From positions 1-19,699 of the forward strand of contig CAXMOL010000198.1 in NCBI GenBank assembly GCA_964194935.1: a stretch of 19,699 bases of DNA, in the 5' to 3' direction. The notes below the pieces were generated by a model. It saw only the letters and a list, made by a program, of their open reading frames with translations. It was not told the DNA's origin and did not search any database. The stretch comes from JACZWZ01 sp964194935. GTDB lineage: Bacteria > Actinomycetota > Acidimicrobiia > Spongiisociales > UBA11373. Each line of letters begins with the position of its first letter. The first letter of the stretch is position 1. Made by a program: the position numbers and the translations under genes. Below, piece by piece: positions 1 through 7,364 of the stretch.

Positions 1-1
1 G

Positions 2-136
2 GTGATGCCTGGTGATAACACTGAGATGTTGGTGGAGTTGATTCATCCGATTGCGATGGATGAGGGACTCCGGTTCGCTATTCGTGAGGGTGGGCGCACT
101 GTCGGCGCCGGCCGCGTCACCAAAATCCACAAGTAA
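2..136 (+). CDS. tuf: Elongation factor Tu, C-terminal end (5' partial)
   Basis: The frame from base 2 to the TAA at 134-136 reads 44 residues (VMPGDNTEMLVELIHPIAMD... ending GRTVGAGRVTKIHK). This is the highly conserved end of domain 3 of EF-Tu, the GTPase that carries aminoacyl-tRNA to the ribosome. The final segment FAIREGGRTVGAGRVTKI is close to invariant in the family. The rest of the gene lies upstream of the window. Only 30 bp separate it from rpsJ, so the str block (tuf) and the S10 block are probably transcribed together, as is common when tuf directly precedes rpsJ. Confidence 0.97.
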   Translation: MMPGDNTEMLVELIHPIAMDEGLRFAIREGGRTVGAGRVTKIHK

Positions 137-166
137 ACGGCCCTACGAGGAACTGCAGGTACTGAG

Positions 167-478
167 ATGGCCGACGAGCACAAGATTCGGATTCGCCTCA
201 AGGCGTACGACCACGAAGTGGTCGACGAGTCGGCGCGCAAGATCGCAGAGACCGTGACGCGGACCGAGGCGAAGATCAAGGGTCCGGTGCCGCTCCCGAC
301 GGAGATTCACCGCTACACGGTGATCAGGGGACCGCACGTCCATAAAGACTCCCGCGAGCACTTCGAGATGCGGATTCACAAGCGTCTGATCGACATCATT
401 GAGCCCACGCCCAAGACGGTCGACTCGCTCATGCGTCTCGATCTGCCGGCCGGGGTCGAAGTGGAGATTAAGACGTGA
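167..478 (+). CDS. rpsJ: 30S ribosomal protein S10
   Basis: The 103-residue product is full length for S10, a protein of the 30S head that also acts as NusE in transcription antitermination with NusB. The sequence starts KIRIRLKAYDHEVVDESARKI and contains the conserved PLPT, RGPHVHKDSREHFE and HKRLIDI segments. The ATG start at 167 lies 30 bp after tuf; a purine-rich GAGGA (147-151) is rather far upstream, and AGG at 157-159 is closer. The stop overlaps the GTG of rplC by 4 bp, which suggests translational coupling. Confidence 0.98.
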   Translation: MADEHKIRIRLKAYDHEVVDESARKIAETVTRTEAKIKGPVPLPTEIHRYTVIRGPHVHKDSREHFEMRIHKRLIDIIEPTPKTVDSLMRLDLPAGVEVEIKT

Positions 479-1113
479 AAGCGATCCTCGGCGAGAAGAT
501 GGGCATGACCCAGATCTTCGATGATGAAGCGCAGGCGATTCCTGTGACCGTCATCAAGGTGGGGCCATGTCGCGTCGTCCAGATCAAGACCGAGGACAGC
601 GACGGGTACGAGGCGATCCAGATCGCCTACCGCGAACTACCGCCCGGCAGGGCCATCAAGCCGGTGGAGGGACATTTTGCGAAGGCAGGAGTTCCGCCGC
701 ACAAACACCTGGTGGAGATCCGCGTTGAGGATGCCTCGGTTTACTCGTTGGGCCAGGAGATCAACATCGCCGACGTACTCGAAGTAGGCGCCCGCGCCGA
801 CGTCGCAGGCGTCAGCAAAGGTAAAGGTTTTCAGGGAGTCATGAAGCGACACAATTTCAAGGGCCAGGGCGCCGGACACGGTGTTCATCGTGTCCACCGC
901 GCACCTGGTGCTATCGGCGCCTGTGCCACGCCGGCCCGTGTTTTCAAGGGCATGAAGATGGCTGGCCGGATGGGTGGCGAAAAGACCACCGTCTTGAACC
1001 TCGAAGTCGTTCAGGTAAATGCCGAACGTGGTCTCATCATGCTTAGAGGTGCGGTCCCGGGGGCCAAGGGCGCTGTCGTGCTCGTGCGAGAGGCGGTGAA
1101 GGCTCGTGGCTGA
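475..1113 (+). CDS. rplC: 50S ribosomal protein L3
   Basis: This 212-residue protein begins MKAILGEKMGMTQIF, the typical L3 N-terminus, from a GTG that overlaps the rpsJ stop. L3 binds 23S rRNA and is an early assembly protein near the peptidyl transferase centre. The conserved internal extension is present (SKGKGFQGVMKRHNF, then GHGVHRVHRAPGAIG and MAGRMG). The length is usual for the family. The last 8 bp overlap the GTG start proposed for rplD. Confidence 0.98.
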   Translation: MKAILGEKMGMTQIFDDEAQAIPVTVIKVGPCRVVQIKTEDSDGYEAIQIAYRELPPGRAIKPVEGHFAKAGVPPHKHLVEIRVEDASVYSLGQEINIADVLEVGARADVAGVSKGKGFQGVMKRHNFKGQGAGHGVHRVHRAPGAIGACATPARVFKGMKMAGRMGGEKTTVLNLEVVQVNAERGLIMLRGAVPGAKGAVVLVREAVKARG

Positions 1114-1786
1114 TACTCCAATGGCCAAGGTGTTCACTTCCGACGGTACCGAGAAGGGCGACCTGGCTCTAGACCCAGCGATTTTTGGCATCGAGCCGAA
1201 CACGGATGTCATGCATCAGGTGGTTACCGCCCAGCGCGCCGCGGCACGTAGTGGTTCCGCGTCCACCAAGACCAGGGCAGAAGTGCGCGGCGGCGGTAGG
1301 AAGCCGTGGCGGCAGAAGGGTCTTGGCCGGGCTCGTCACGGTTCGATCAGGTCTCCGCAGTGGAAGGGCGGTGGCGTAGCTCACGGGCCCAAGCCAAGGA
1401 GCTATGCCCAAAGAACCCCAAAGAAGATGAAGCGCCTCGCATTGCGCAGCGCGCTCTCGGATCGGGCCTCCAGCGACTCGATAAAGGTCGTCGAGTCATT
1501 CGATTGGGATGGACCAAAGACCAAGTCGGCAGTTGCTCTGCTCGCAGGCATGGGCATCACCGGCAAGGCGCTCTTCGTGCTTTCCCCCTCCGATCAGGCT
1601 GCGGAGCGTTCGGTGCGCAATCTGCCCAAGGTGAACGCTTTGACGGTCGGCCAGCTCAACACCTACGACGTGCTGTGGGCCGATGCGATCGTCTTTACGA
1701 GCGCAACGGTTGCCATGGTTGGCGGCGGCGGCAGCTACGAGGTGGCTTCCGACGACTTCGTGCGAGATGAGGGAGACGAATCGTGA
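1106..1786 (+). CDS. rplD: 50S ribosomal protein L4
   Basis: The 226-residue protein is L4, which lines the exit tunnel with its long loop. That loop is visible as GGGRKPWRQKGLGRAR followed by GSIRSPQWKGGGVAHGP. In many bacteria L4 also represses its own S10 operon, but no leader that could serve this is visible in the 30 bp upstream of rpsJ. The start chosen is GTG 1106, with the purine-rich stretch AGAGGCGG upstream. An ATG at 1121 would shorten the protein by five residues. The C-terminus is acidic (DDFVRDEGDES) and slightly longer than in E. coli. It overlaps rplW by 4 bp. Confidence 0.97.
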   Translation: MADTPMAKVFTSDGTEKGDLALDPAIFGIEPNTDVMHQVVTAQRAAARSGSASTKTRAEVRGGGRKPWRQKGLGRARHGSIRSPQWKGGGVAHGPKPRSYAQRTPKKMKRLALRSALSDRASSDSIKVVESFDWDGPKTKSAVALLAGMGITGKALFVLSPSDQAAERSVRNLPKVNALTVGQLNTYDVLWADAIVFTSATVAMVGGGGSYEVASDDFVRDEGDES

Positions 1787-2070
1787 AGAACCCACGCGAC
1801 ATCATCCTCAGTCCAGTTGTCTCGGAGAAGTCCTACGACTTGATTGAAGACCTCAACACCTACACGTTCGAGATCGACCCTCGGGCCAACAAGACAGAGG
1901 TCAAGCAGGCGATCGAGATCATCTTCGGTGTAAAGGTCAGCCGAGTAAACACGCAAAACCGCAAAGGGAAGCTAAAGCGGACCGGTTGGGTCATGGGCAA
2001 GCGCCCCGACCGCAAGCGAGCTTTGGTGACTCTGGTGGACGGCGACGAGATCGACATTTTCGGGGTATAG
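1783..2070 (+). CDS. rplW: 50S ribosomal protein L23
   Basis: This 95-residue protein is L23, located at the tunnel exit, where it is the docking site for trigger factor and the signal recognition particle. The N-terminal PVVSEKSYDL carries the Glu (residue 15) that matches the trigger-factor contact in E. coli L23. The tail GKLKRTGWVMGKRPDRKRA is the usual basic loop. It starts with GTG inside the rplD stop and is followed after 4 bp by rplB. Confidence 0.97.
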   Translation: MKNPRDIILSPVVSEKSYDLIEDLNTYTFEIDPRANKTEVKQAIEIIFGVKVSRVNTQNRKGKLKRTGWVMGKRPDRKRALVTLVDGDEIDIFGV

Positions 2071-2074
2071 AACG

Positions 2075-2908
2075 ATGGCAGTAAAGAAGTACAAACCAAC
2101 GTCACCGGGTCGCCGCTTTCGCACGGTCTCCGATTTCGCCGAAATCACCAAGACCGAGCCGGAGAAGAGCCTGCTCGATAAGCAGACGTCCACGGGTGGT
2201 CGCAACTCTTATGGGCGCAAGACATCACGCCATCGTGGTGGTGGTCACAAACGCCGCTACCGGGTCATCGATTTCCGCCGCAACAAGGACGGGATTCCGG
2301 CCAAGGTTGCCTCGGTCGAGTACGACCCCAACCGCAACGCCAGAATCGCGTTGCTGCACTACAAGGACGGCGAGAAGCGCTACATCCTCGCGCCGCTGCG
2401 TGTGTCGGTGGGCGACTGGCTCGAATCTGGCTCTGGCGCTGAGATCAGCCCTGGCAACGCGCTTCCCTTGCGCAACATCCCTGCCGGAACCCTCGTCCAC
2501 GCCGTGGAGATGCGTCCCGGCGGCGGGGCCAAGCTGGGCCGCTCGGCCGGGACCGCGATCCAGTTGGTCGCCAAGGAGGGTGCCCTCGCCCTGATTCGTC
2601 TCCCTTCGGGCGAGATGCGCAATGTGCCCCTCGATTGCAGAGCCACTATTGGCCAGGTCGGGAACCCCGAAGCCGAGTTGATCAAGGGCGGCAAGGCCGG
2701 ACACAGCAGGTGGAAGGGTGTTCGCCCTCAGACACGCGGTGTCGCCATGAACCCCGTCGACCACCCCCTCGGTGGTGGCGAAGGAAAATCGAGTGGTGGA
2801 CGCCACCCGACTAGCCCGTGGGGCAAGCCGGAGGGTCGGACCCGCAAGAAGAACAAGGCGAGCGATAAACACATCGTGCGCCGTCGGACCAAGAAGGGGA
2901 GGAGGTAG
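2075..2908 (+). CDS. rplB: 50S ribosomal protein L2
   Basis: The 277-residue protein is L2, a primary 23S rRNA binder needed for subunit association and peptidyl transferase activity. It has the OB-fold N-terminal half (about residues 40-125), the SH3-like half (about 130-200) and the conserved loop GVAMNPVDHP at residues 222-231. The Asp229-His230 pair corresponds to the functionally important Asp-His of E. coli L2. The next conserved His is replaced by Leu232 (HPLGGGEG instead of the usual HPHGGGEG). The tail GGRHPTSPWGKPEGRTR is of actinobacterial type. Confidence 0.98.
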   Translation: MAVKKYKPTSPGRRFRTVSDFAEITKTEPEKSLLDKQTSTGGRNSYGRKTSRHRGGGHKRRYRVIDFRRNKDGIPAKVASVEYDPNRNARIALLHYKDGEKRYILAPLRVSVGDWLESGSGAEISPGNALPLRNIPAGTLVHAVEMRPGGGAKLGRSAGTAIQLVAKEGALALIRLPSGEMRNVPLDCRATIGQVGNPEAELIKGGKAGHSRWKGVRPQTRGVAMNPVDHPLGGGEGKSSGGRHPTSPWGKPEGRTRKKNKASDKHIVRRRTKKGRR

Positions 2909-2911
2909 GCG

Positions 2912-3193
2912 ATGGCCAGGAGTCTGAAGAAGGGGCCGTTCGTGGATGAACACCTCCTCAAGAAGGTTGAACGCGCCAACGAGAGCAACGACAAGAGGGT
3001 GATCAAGACCTGGAGCAGGCGCTCCACGATCATCCCCGAGATGGTCAGCCAGACGCTGGCGGTCCACGACGGCCGCAAGCATGTCCCGGTGTACATCACC
3101 GAGTCGATGGTGGGCCACAAGTTGGGTGAGTTCGCTCCGACCCGCACTTTTAGAGGCCACAACACCAGCGACCGCGCTGTGAGGAAGCCATGA
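2912..3193 (+). CDS. rpsS: 30S ribosomal protein S19
   Basis: The 93-residue protein begins MARSLKKGPFVDEHLLKKVE and contains the conserved WSRRSTIIPEMV, YITESMVGHKLGEFAPTR and FRGH segments of S19. S19 forms a complex with S13 in the 30S head and contacts the A site and bridge regions. It lies 3 bp after rplB, and its terminal codons overlap the ATG of rplV by 4 bp. Confidence 0.98.
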   Translation: MARSLKKGPFVDEHLLKKVERANESNDKRVIKTWSRRSTIIPEMVSQTLAVHDGRKHVPVYITESMVGHKLGEFAPTRTFRGHNTSDRAVRKP

Positions 3194-3555
3194 GAGTCAA
3201 GGCTCATGCTCGCTTCATTCGTCAGTCGCCGTTCAAGGTTCGGCGCGTGCTGGACCTGGTCCGGGGTCTGCCCGTTCCCGAGGCGCGCGACGTACTTGCG
3301 TTCACCAATCGCCGCGCCAGCGATCCGATCGTGAAGGCGCTCGAGTCCGCAGTCGCCAATGCAAGCCACAATCACTCGCTCGATGCCACCGAACTGGCTG
3401 TCGTCGAGGCATTCGCAGACGAGGGACCGACGCTAAAGAGGTTCCGTCCCCGGGCGCGCGGCCGTGCCACTCAGATTCTCAAGCGGACCAGCCACATAAC
3501 CATCGTTGTGGGTGACGGCCGCGAAGACGTCGACATTCTCGAGGAGGTGCTCTAG
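3190..3555 (+). CDS. rplV: 50S ribosomal protein L22
   Basis: The 121-residue protein is L22, which shares the exit-tunnel constriction with L4 through a beta-hairpin. The hairpin region is the segment PTLKRFRPRARGRATQILKR near residues 79-98. The start VKAHARFIRQSPFKVRRVLDLVRG is typical. Macrolide-resistance changes in other species map to this hairpin; here it looks ordinary. It ends directly against the ATG of rpsC. Confidence 0.97.
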   Translation: MRVKAHARFIRQSPFKVRRVLDLVRGLPVPEARDVLAFTNRRASDPIVKALESAVANASHNHSLDATELAVVEAFADEGPTLKRFRPRARGRATQILKRTSHITIVVGDGREDVDILEEVL

Positions 3556-4659
3556 ATGGGCCAGAAGATCCATCCCTACGGGCTCCGCCTGGGGATCGTC
3601 ACCGATTGGAAGTCCCGCTGGTACAGCGAAAAGGACTACGCGCGCCAGGTCATCGAGGACGCCAAGGTCCGCTCGACACTCGAAGCGGAACTCACCCGCG
3701 GTGCAGTTTCGCGCGTCGAGATCGAGCGCATCGGTGAGAAGAAAGTTCAAATCGACATCCACACGGCTCGTCCCGGCGTTGTGATCGGGCGTAGCGGTTC
3801 GGAGGTCGAGCGGCTTCGCACGATGCTCGAGAAGATCACCAATCGCCAGATCAAGATCAATGTGATCGAGGTGCAGAACCCCGAAACCGATGCCCAACTG
3901 CTGGCCCGCGGGATCGCCGATCAGTTGCAGGGACGTGTTTCATTCCGTCGCGCTATGAAGCGGGCCGTGCAGACAGCGATGAAGGCTGGTGCCCAGGGTG
4001 TTCGGGTGCAGTGTTCGGGTCGTCTGGGTGGTTCCGATATGGGTCGGCGCGAGTGGTACCGCGAAGGTCGAGTGCCACTGCACACCTTGCGGGCAGATGT
4101 CGACTTCGGCGTGGCGACGGCGCATACGACCGTCGGCACGATTGGTGTAAAGGTTTGGGTGTATCGCGGTGACGTGCTGCCGTCGCTGTCGGCGACTCGG
4201 GAGAAGATTGCAGCCGAAGCCGCACTTGCCGCCGGTGGGCCGGCGTCTCGTCGTGCTCCGGCCAAGGCACGTGCTGAAGCGGCTGCCGGTGAACGGCGCG
4301 GCGGCATCATCGAAGCCGGTGGCGGCAAGCGTCTTGTGGAGGCTGGTGGCGGTAAGAAGATGGTCGAGGCCGGTGGCGGCAAGAAGGTCGATGCCGATTC
4401 GGCCGGAGCGGACTTCGCCGAGGAGCGCGAGGTAACTGCCGAAGTGCTTGAGGTAGCCGCTGATGATGTGGCCATCGAGACTGCTGAGGTCACCGAGTCG
4501 GCGACCGCCGACGTGGAGACTCCGGTTGAAGAGGCAGAAAAGACCGAAGCTGCGGCACCCGAGGCCGAGGTCGCTGCACCTGAAGCCGAGGTCGCTGCCG
4601 ATGAGGCCCCTGCCGAGGCCGCAGACGATGACGCCACCAGCACTGGTGAGGAGGCCTAG
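3556..4659 (+). CDS. rpsC: 30S ribosomal protein S3 with long acidic C-terminal extension
   Basis: Residues 1 to about 210 are a standard S3. They start MGQKIHPYGLRLGIV, have a type-II KH domain with its GxxG loop near residues 78-81 (GRSG), and carry the C-terminal domain with GRLGGSDMGRREWYREGRVPLHTLRA. S3 sits at the mRNA entry and has been linked to ribosomal helicase activity. The protein is 367 residues against roughly 210-280 in most bacteria. The extra 150 or so residues comprise an Ala/Arg-rich linker, three tandem nonapeptides of the form (I/V)EAGGGKxx (residues 252-278), and a strongly acidic Ala/Glu/Val-rich tail containing repeated APEAEVA. The tail stays in frame with actinobacterial-like codon use and probably is disordered. 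Confidence 0.97.
   Translation: MGQKIHPYGLRLGIVTDWKSRWYSEKDYARQVIEDAKVRSTLEAELTRGAVSRVEIERIGEKKVQIDIHTARPGVVIGRSGSEVERLRTMLEKITNRQIKINVIEVQNPETDAQLLARGIADQLQGRVSFRRAMKRAVQTAMKAGAQGVRVQCSGRLGGSDMGRREWYREGRVPLHTLRADVDFGVATAHTTVGTIGVKVWVYRGDVLPSLSATREKIAAEAALAAGGPASRRAPAKARAEAAAGERRGGIIEAGGGKRLVEAGGGKKMVEAGGGKKVDADSAGADFAEEREVTAEVLEVAADDVAIETAEVTESATADVETPVEEAEKTEAAAPEAEVAAPEAEVAADEAPAEAADDDATSTGEEA
4309..4389 (+). repeat. Tandem nonapeptide-coding repeat inside rpsC
   Basis: Three consecutive 27-bp units encode IEAGGGKRL, VEAGGGKKM and VEAGGGKKV. The units are similar but not identical at the DNA level (GAAGCCGGTGGCGGCAAG, GAGGCTGGTGGCGGTAAG and so on), which suggests tandem duplication followed by silent drift. 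They lie between the folded S3 core and the acidic tail. Confidence 0.85.
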
Positions 4660-4661
4660 CC

Positions 4662-5075
4662 ATGCTGATGCCCAAGCGCGTCAAGTGGCGCAAGCAGCAC
4701 CGCGGCCACATGCGAGGCATGGCCAAGGGCGGTACTTCGGTGTCGTTCGGCGACTACGGGCTTCAGTCGATGGAGCCGGGATGGATCACGTCTCGTCAGA
4801 TCGAGGCTGCTCGTGTCGCCATGACCCGCCACATCAAGCGTGGCGGAAAGGTCTGGATCACGATCTTTCCCAACAAGCCGGTCACCCAGAAGCCGGCGGA
4901 GACTCGGATGGGCTCCGGCAAAGGGAATCCGGAGTTTTGGGTGTCGGTTGTAAAGCCGGGCCGGGTCATGTTCGAGCTTTCGGGCGTCGATGAGCCGCTG
5001 GCCCGCGAAGCCATGCGACTCGCCGCCAACAAGCTGCCGGTCAAATGCAAGTTTGTGAATAGGGAGGAACTGTGA
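4662..5075 (+). CDS. rplP: 50S ribosomal protein L16
   Basis: The 137-residue protein begins MLMPKRVKWRKQHRGHMRGMAKGG, the conserved L16 start. It contains the WITSRQIEAARVA and PVTQKPAETRMGSGKG segments. L16 lies near the A-site tRNA elbow and is a late assembly protein. The Arg in TRMGSGKG corresponds to the residue hydroxylated in E. coli L16. It lies 2 bp after rpsC and overlaps rpmC by 4 bp. Confidence 0.98.
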   Translation: MLMPKRVKWRKQHRGHMRGMAKGGTSVSFGDYGLQSMEPGWITSRQIEAARVAMTRHIKRGGKVWITIFPNKPVTQKPAETRMGSGKGNPEFWVSVVKPGRVMFELSGVDEPLAREAMRLAANKLPVKCKFVNREEL

Positions 5076-5296
5076 AAGCTTCAGAGCTGCGGGAACTCCC
5101 TTACGACGAGCTTCACGAGAAGCTGGTGGAATCGAAGGAGGAACTCTTCAACCTTCGCTTTCAATTGGCTACGAACCAGTTGGACAACACCTCGCGGATG
5201 AGAGATGTCCGCCGTGGTATCGCCCGCATCGCAACCGCGATTCGTGAGCAGGAGATCGAGGCGTATTACAAGATGGAGGACGAGGGCGATGAATGA
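5072..5296 (+). CDS. rpmC: 50S ribosomal protein L29
   Basis: The 74-residue product starts from GTG inside the rplP stop, with a good AGGGAGGA-like site upstream (gaatAGGGAGGAactGTG). It reads KASELRELPYDELHEKLVESKEELFNLRFQ, the L29 two-helix hairpin, and has the RxxRRxIARI motif. L29 sits beside L23 at the tunnel exit. A short acidic C-terminal tail (KMEDEGDE) is present. It overlaps rpsQ by 8 bp. Confidence 0.96.
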   Translation: MKASELRELPYDELHEKLVESKEELFNLRFQLATNQLDNTSRMRDVRRGIARIATAIREQEIEAYYKMEDEGDE

Positions 5297-5546
5297 TCGC
5301 GGGCGCCGCAAGGTGCGCACTGGTGTGGTCGTGTCTGACGCGCGCGACAAGACCGTGACTGTCGAAGTCGCGAGTGCCACACGTCATGCTGTCTACAGAA
5401 AGACTTTGCGTAACCGCACCAAGCTCCACGTGCACGACGAAGAGAACGAGGCTCGCACCGGCGACACGGTGCGAATCATGGAAACCCGCCCGATCTCGAA
5501 GTCGAAGAGCTGGCGTGTGGTGGAGATCGTGGAGCGTGCCCGATGA
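5289..5546 (+). CDS. rpsQ: 30S ribosomal protein S17
   Basis: The open frame extends upstream to 5205, but the S17 homology starts at ATG 5289 (MNDRGRRKVRTGVVVSD), giving 85 residues, the usual length. S17 is an OB-fold primary binder of 16S rRNA helix 11. Family segments seen are DKTVTVEV, HAVYRKTLRNRTKLHVHDE, GDTVRIMETRPISKSKSWRV. The start overlaps the rpmC stop by 8 bp and the stop overlaps the rplN start by 4 bp. Confidence 0.96.
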   Translation: MNDRGRRKVRTGVVVSDARDKTVTVEVASATRHAVYRKTLRNRTKLHVHDEENEARTGDTVRIMETRPISKSKSWRVVEIVERAR

Positions 5547-5911
5547 TTGCCCAAGAGAGCAGGCTCAAGGTGGCCGACAACACTGGCGCCAAGGAAGTCC
5601 TGTGCATCAGGGTTCTGGGCGGCTCCGGTCGTCGCTACGCAGGGATCGGCGACGTGATTGTCGCGACGGTCAAGGATGCGATTCCCGGTGGGTCGGTAAA
5701 GCGCGGCGAGGTCGTGAAGGCCGTGGTGGTTCGCACTCACAAGGAGCGGCGTCGCTCCGACGGCACCTATATCCGTTTTGACGACAACGCATGCGTCATC
5801 CTCAATGAGCAGCGTCAGCCCCAGGGCACGCGCATCTTTGGGCCCGTCGGTCGTGAACTGAGGGACAAGCAGTTCATGCGTATCGTCTCGCTCGCCCCGG
5901 AGGTCATCTGA
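5543..5911 (+). CDS. rplN: 50S ribosomal protein L14
   Basis: The 122-residue protein has the standard length and sequence of L14 (MIAQESRLKVADNTGAKEVLCIRVLGGS and GTRIFGPVGRELRDKQFMRIVSLAPEVI). L14 forms intersubunit bridges with 16S rRNA and is the docking site of the silencing factor RsfS. The TGATG junction overlaps rplX by 1 bp. Confidence 0.98.
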   Translation: MIAQESRLKVADNTGAKEVLCIRVLGGSGRRYAGIGDVIVATVKDAIPGGSVKRGEVVKAVVVRTHKERRRSDGTYIRFDDNACVILNEQRQPQGTRIFGPVGRELRDKQFMRIVSLAPEVI

Positions 5912-6216
5912 TGGAACTCCGCAAGGGCGATCAGGTAATGGTGGTTTCGGGCAAGGACAAGGGCAAGGAGTCCCGCATTGCTCTCGTGATACCCGATATG
6001 AACAAGATCATTGTTGAGGGTGTCGCCACCGCGCGCCGCCACACCAAGCCGGCCGGTCAAACGATGCAGGGCGGCATCGTGGACAAGGACATGCCGATCC
6101 ATGTGTCGAATGTGATGATCGTCTGCCCTTCGTGTGGCCCGACTCGGATCGGACACAAGTTTGACGCAGATGGCCACAAGCGCCGTGTGTGTGTGAAGTG
6201 CGGAGGTGACCTGTGA
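5911..6216 (+). CDS. rplX: 50S ribosomal protein L24 (zinc-ribbon form)
   Basis: The 101-residue protein is L24, an assembly initiator bound to the 5' part of 23S rRNA. The N-terminal KOW segment reads LRKGDQVMVVSGKDKGKES. The C-terminus has two CxxC pairs (Cys72/Cys75 and Cys94/Cys97, in CPSC and CVKC) that form a probable zinc ribbon; E. coli L24 lacks this. The stop overlaps the GTG of rplE by 4 bp. Confidence 0.97.
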   Translation: MELRKGDQVMVVSGKDKGKESRIALVIPDMNKIIVEGVATARRHTKPAGQTMQGGIVDKDMPIHVSNVMIVCPSCGPTRIGHKFDADGHKRRVCVKCGGDL

Positions 6217-6779
6217 CCCCCCGCCTGAAGCAGCAGTACAACGACGAGGTCAAAGCCGCACTAAAGGCTCAGCTCGGACTCGACAACGACATGCTGATTC
6301 CAACGCTCGACAAGATCGTGCTCAACATGGGCGTCGGCGACGCGATGACGGACAAGAAACTCATCGACGGCGCCGTCGATGATCTGATGACGATCACCGG
6401 TCAGCGTCCGAAGGTGAACATTGCCCGCAAGTCGATCGCCAACTTCAAACTGCGTGAGGGTGTCGCCATCGGCGCGTCGGTCACGTTGCGCGGCGACCGT
6501 ATGTGGGAGTTCTTTGACAGGCTTGTTGCCGTGGCCATCCCTCGTATCAGGGATTTCCGCGGGCTCAACCTGAAGTCGTTTGATGGAGGCGGGAATTACT
6601 CGATGGGAGTGACCGAGCAATTGATCTTCCCGGAGATCGATTACGACAACGTGACGCAGGTTCGCGGCATGGACATCACGATTTGCACGACTTCCAAGGA
6701 AGACGCGGGTGCAAGGGCACTCCTCGAGGCCTTTGGTTTTCCTTTCCGGCAGCAGCAGACCGAAACCGCAGGGGTATGA
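6213..6779 (+). CDS. rplE: 50S ribosomal protein L5
   Basis: The 188-residue protein is L5, which binds 5S rRNA in the central protuberance and contacts P-site tRNA. Key segments are PTLDKIVLNMGVGDA, TGQRPKVNIARKSIANFKLREG, RDFRGLNLKSFDGGGNYSMGV and EQLIFPEIDYD. It starts with GTG overlapping rplX and ends 1 bp before rpsN. The C-terminal extension past GFPF is a few residues longer than in E. coli. Confidence 0.97.
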   Translation: MTPRLKQQYNDEVKAALKAQLGLDNDMLIPTLDKIVLNMGVGDAMTDKKLIDGAVDDLMTITGQRPKVNIARKSIANFKLREGVAIGASVTLRGDRMWEFFDRLVAVAIPRIRDFRGLNLKSFDGGGNYSMGVTEQLIFPEIDYDNVTQVRGMDITICTTSKEDAGARALLEAFGFPFRQQQTETAGV

Positions 6780-6780
6780 C

Positions 6781-6966
6781 ATGGCTAAAAAGTCTCTAAT
6801 AGCAAAAGCGAAGCGCAAGCCGAAGTTCAAGGTGCGCGGTTACAACCGCTGCGGCCGTTGTGGGCGCCCCCGTGCCTACTTGCGCAAGTTCGGCATGTGC
6901 CGCCTGTGCGTGCGTCAGCTCGCACATCGCGGTGAGCTTCCCGGTGTACGAAAGGCGTCGTGGTAA
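6781..6966 (+). CDS. rpsN: 30S ribosomal protein S14, type Z (zinc-binding)
   Basis: ATG 6781 gives the 61-residue short S14 of type Z, although the frame opens further upstream inside rplE. The zinc motif is Cys24-x2-Cys27-x12-Cys40-x2-Cys43 (NRCGRCGRPRAYLRKFGMCRLC). S14 lies in the 30S head. The C-terminus LPGVRKASW is the conserved family end. Zinc-independent S14 paralogues occur elsewhere in many actinobacteria; this is the C+ copy. Confidence 0.97.
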   Translation: MAKKSLIAKAKRKPKFKVRGYNRCGRCGRPRAYLRKFGMCRLCVRQLAHRGELPGVRKASW

Positions 6967-6968
6967 CG

Positions 6969-7364
6969 ATGATGACCGATCCCGTTTCGGACATGCTCAC
7001 CCGGATACGCAACGCCAACATGGCGCTGCATCCCACCGTGTCGATGCCTTCTTCGAAACTCAAGGAGCAGCTTGCGACGATGTTGGTGAGCGAGGGCTAC
7101 ATCGACTCGTACGACGTGCAGGTCGATGGCCCGCATCGCACGATTGAGCTCATCTTGCGCTATGGCAAAGACCGTGATCGCGTGATCAAGGGTCTGCGAC
7201 GCATTTCCAAGCCGGGACGCCGTGTCTATGCCGGTGCCTCCGACATTCCCCGCGTAAATGGTGGTCTGGGTGTCTCTGTGGTCTCCACATCGCAGGGTCT
7301 GCTGCCCGATCGAGAGGCGCGGCGTCGCCGTCTCGGCGGCGAAATCCTCTGCGAGGTGTGGTGA
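6969..7364 (+). CDS. rpsH: 30S ribosomal protein S8
   Basis: Starting at ATG 6969 the product is 131 residues (MMTDPVSDMLTRIRNANMA), the standard S8 size. The adjacent ATG at 6972 is equally possible, and a GTG at 6960 would add three residues. S8 is a primary binder of the 16S central domain, and in E. coli it represses the spc operon by binding mRNA near rplE. Conserved segments are SKLKEQLATML, LRRISKPGRRVY and the GLGVSVVSTSQGLL end domain. The stop overlaps the rplF ATG by 1 bp. Confidence 0.96.
   Translation: MMTDPVSDMLTRIRNANMALHPTVSMPSSKLKEQLATMLVSEGYIDSYDVQVDGPHRTIELILRYGKDRDRVIKGLRRISKPGRRVYAGASDIPRVNGGLGVSVVSTSQGLLPDREARRRRLGGEILCEVW

Noticed and set aside
2225..3160. 311-residue minus-strand open frame opposite rplB/rpsS
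   Set aside because: It lies wholly opposite well-supported ribosomal genes, and its composition is that of a GC-rich antisense shadow.
5205..5288. N-terminal extension of S17
   Set aside because: The frame is open upstream only because it overlaps rpmC; S17 homology starts at 5289.
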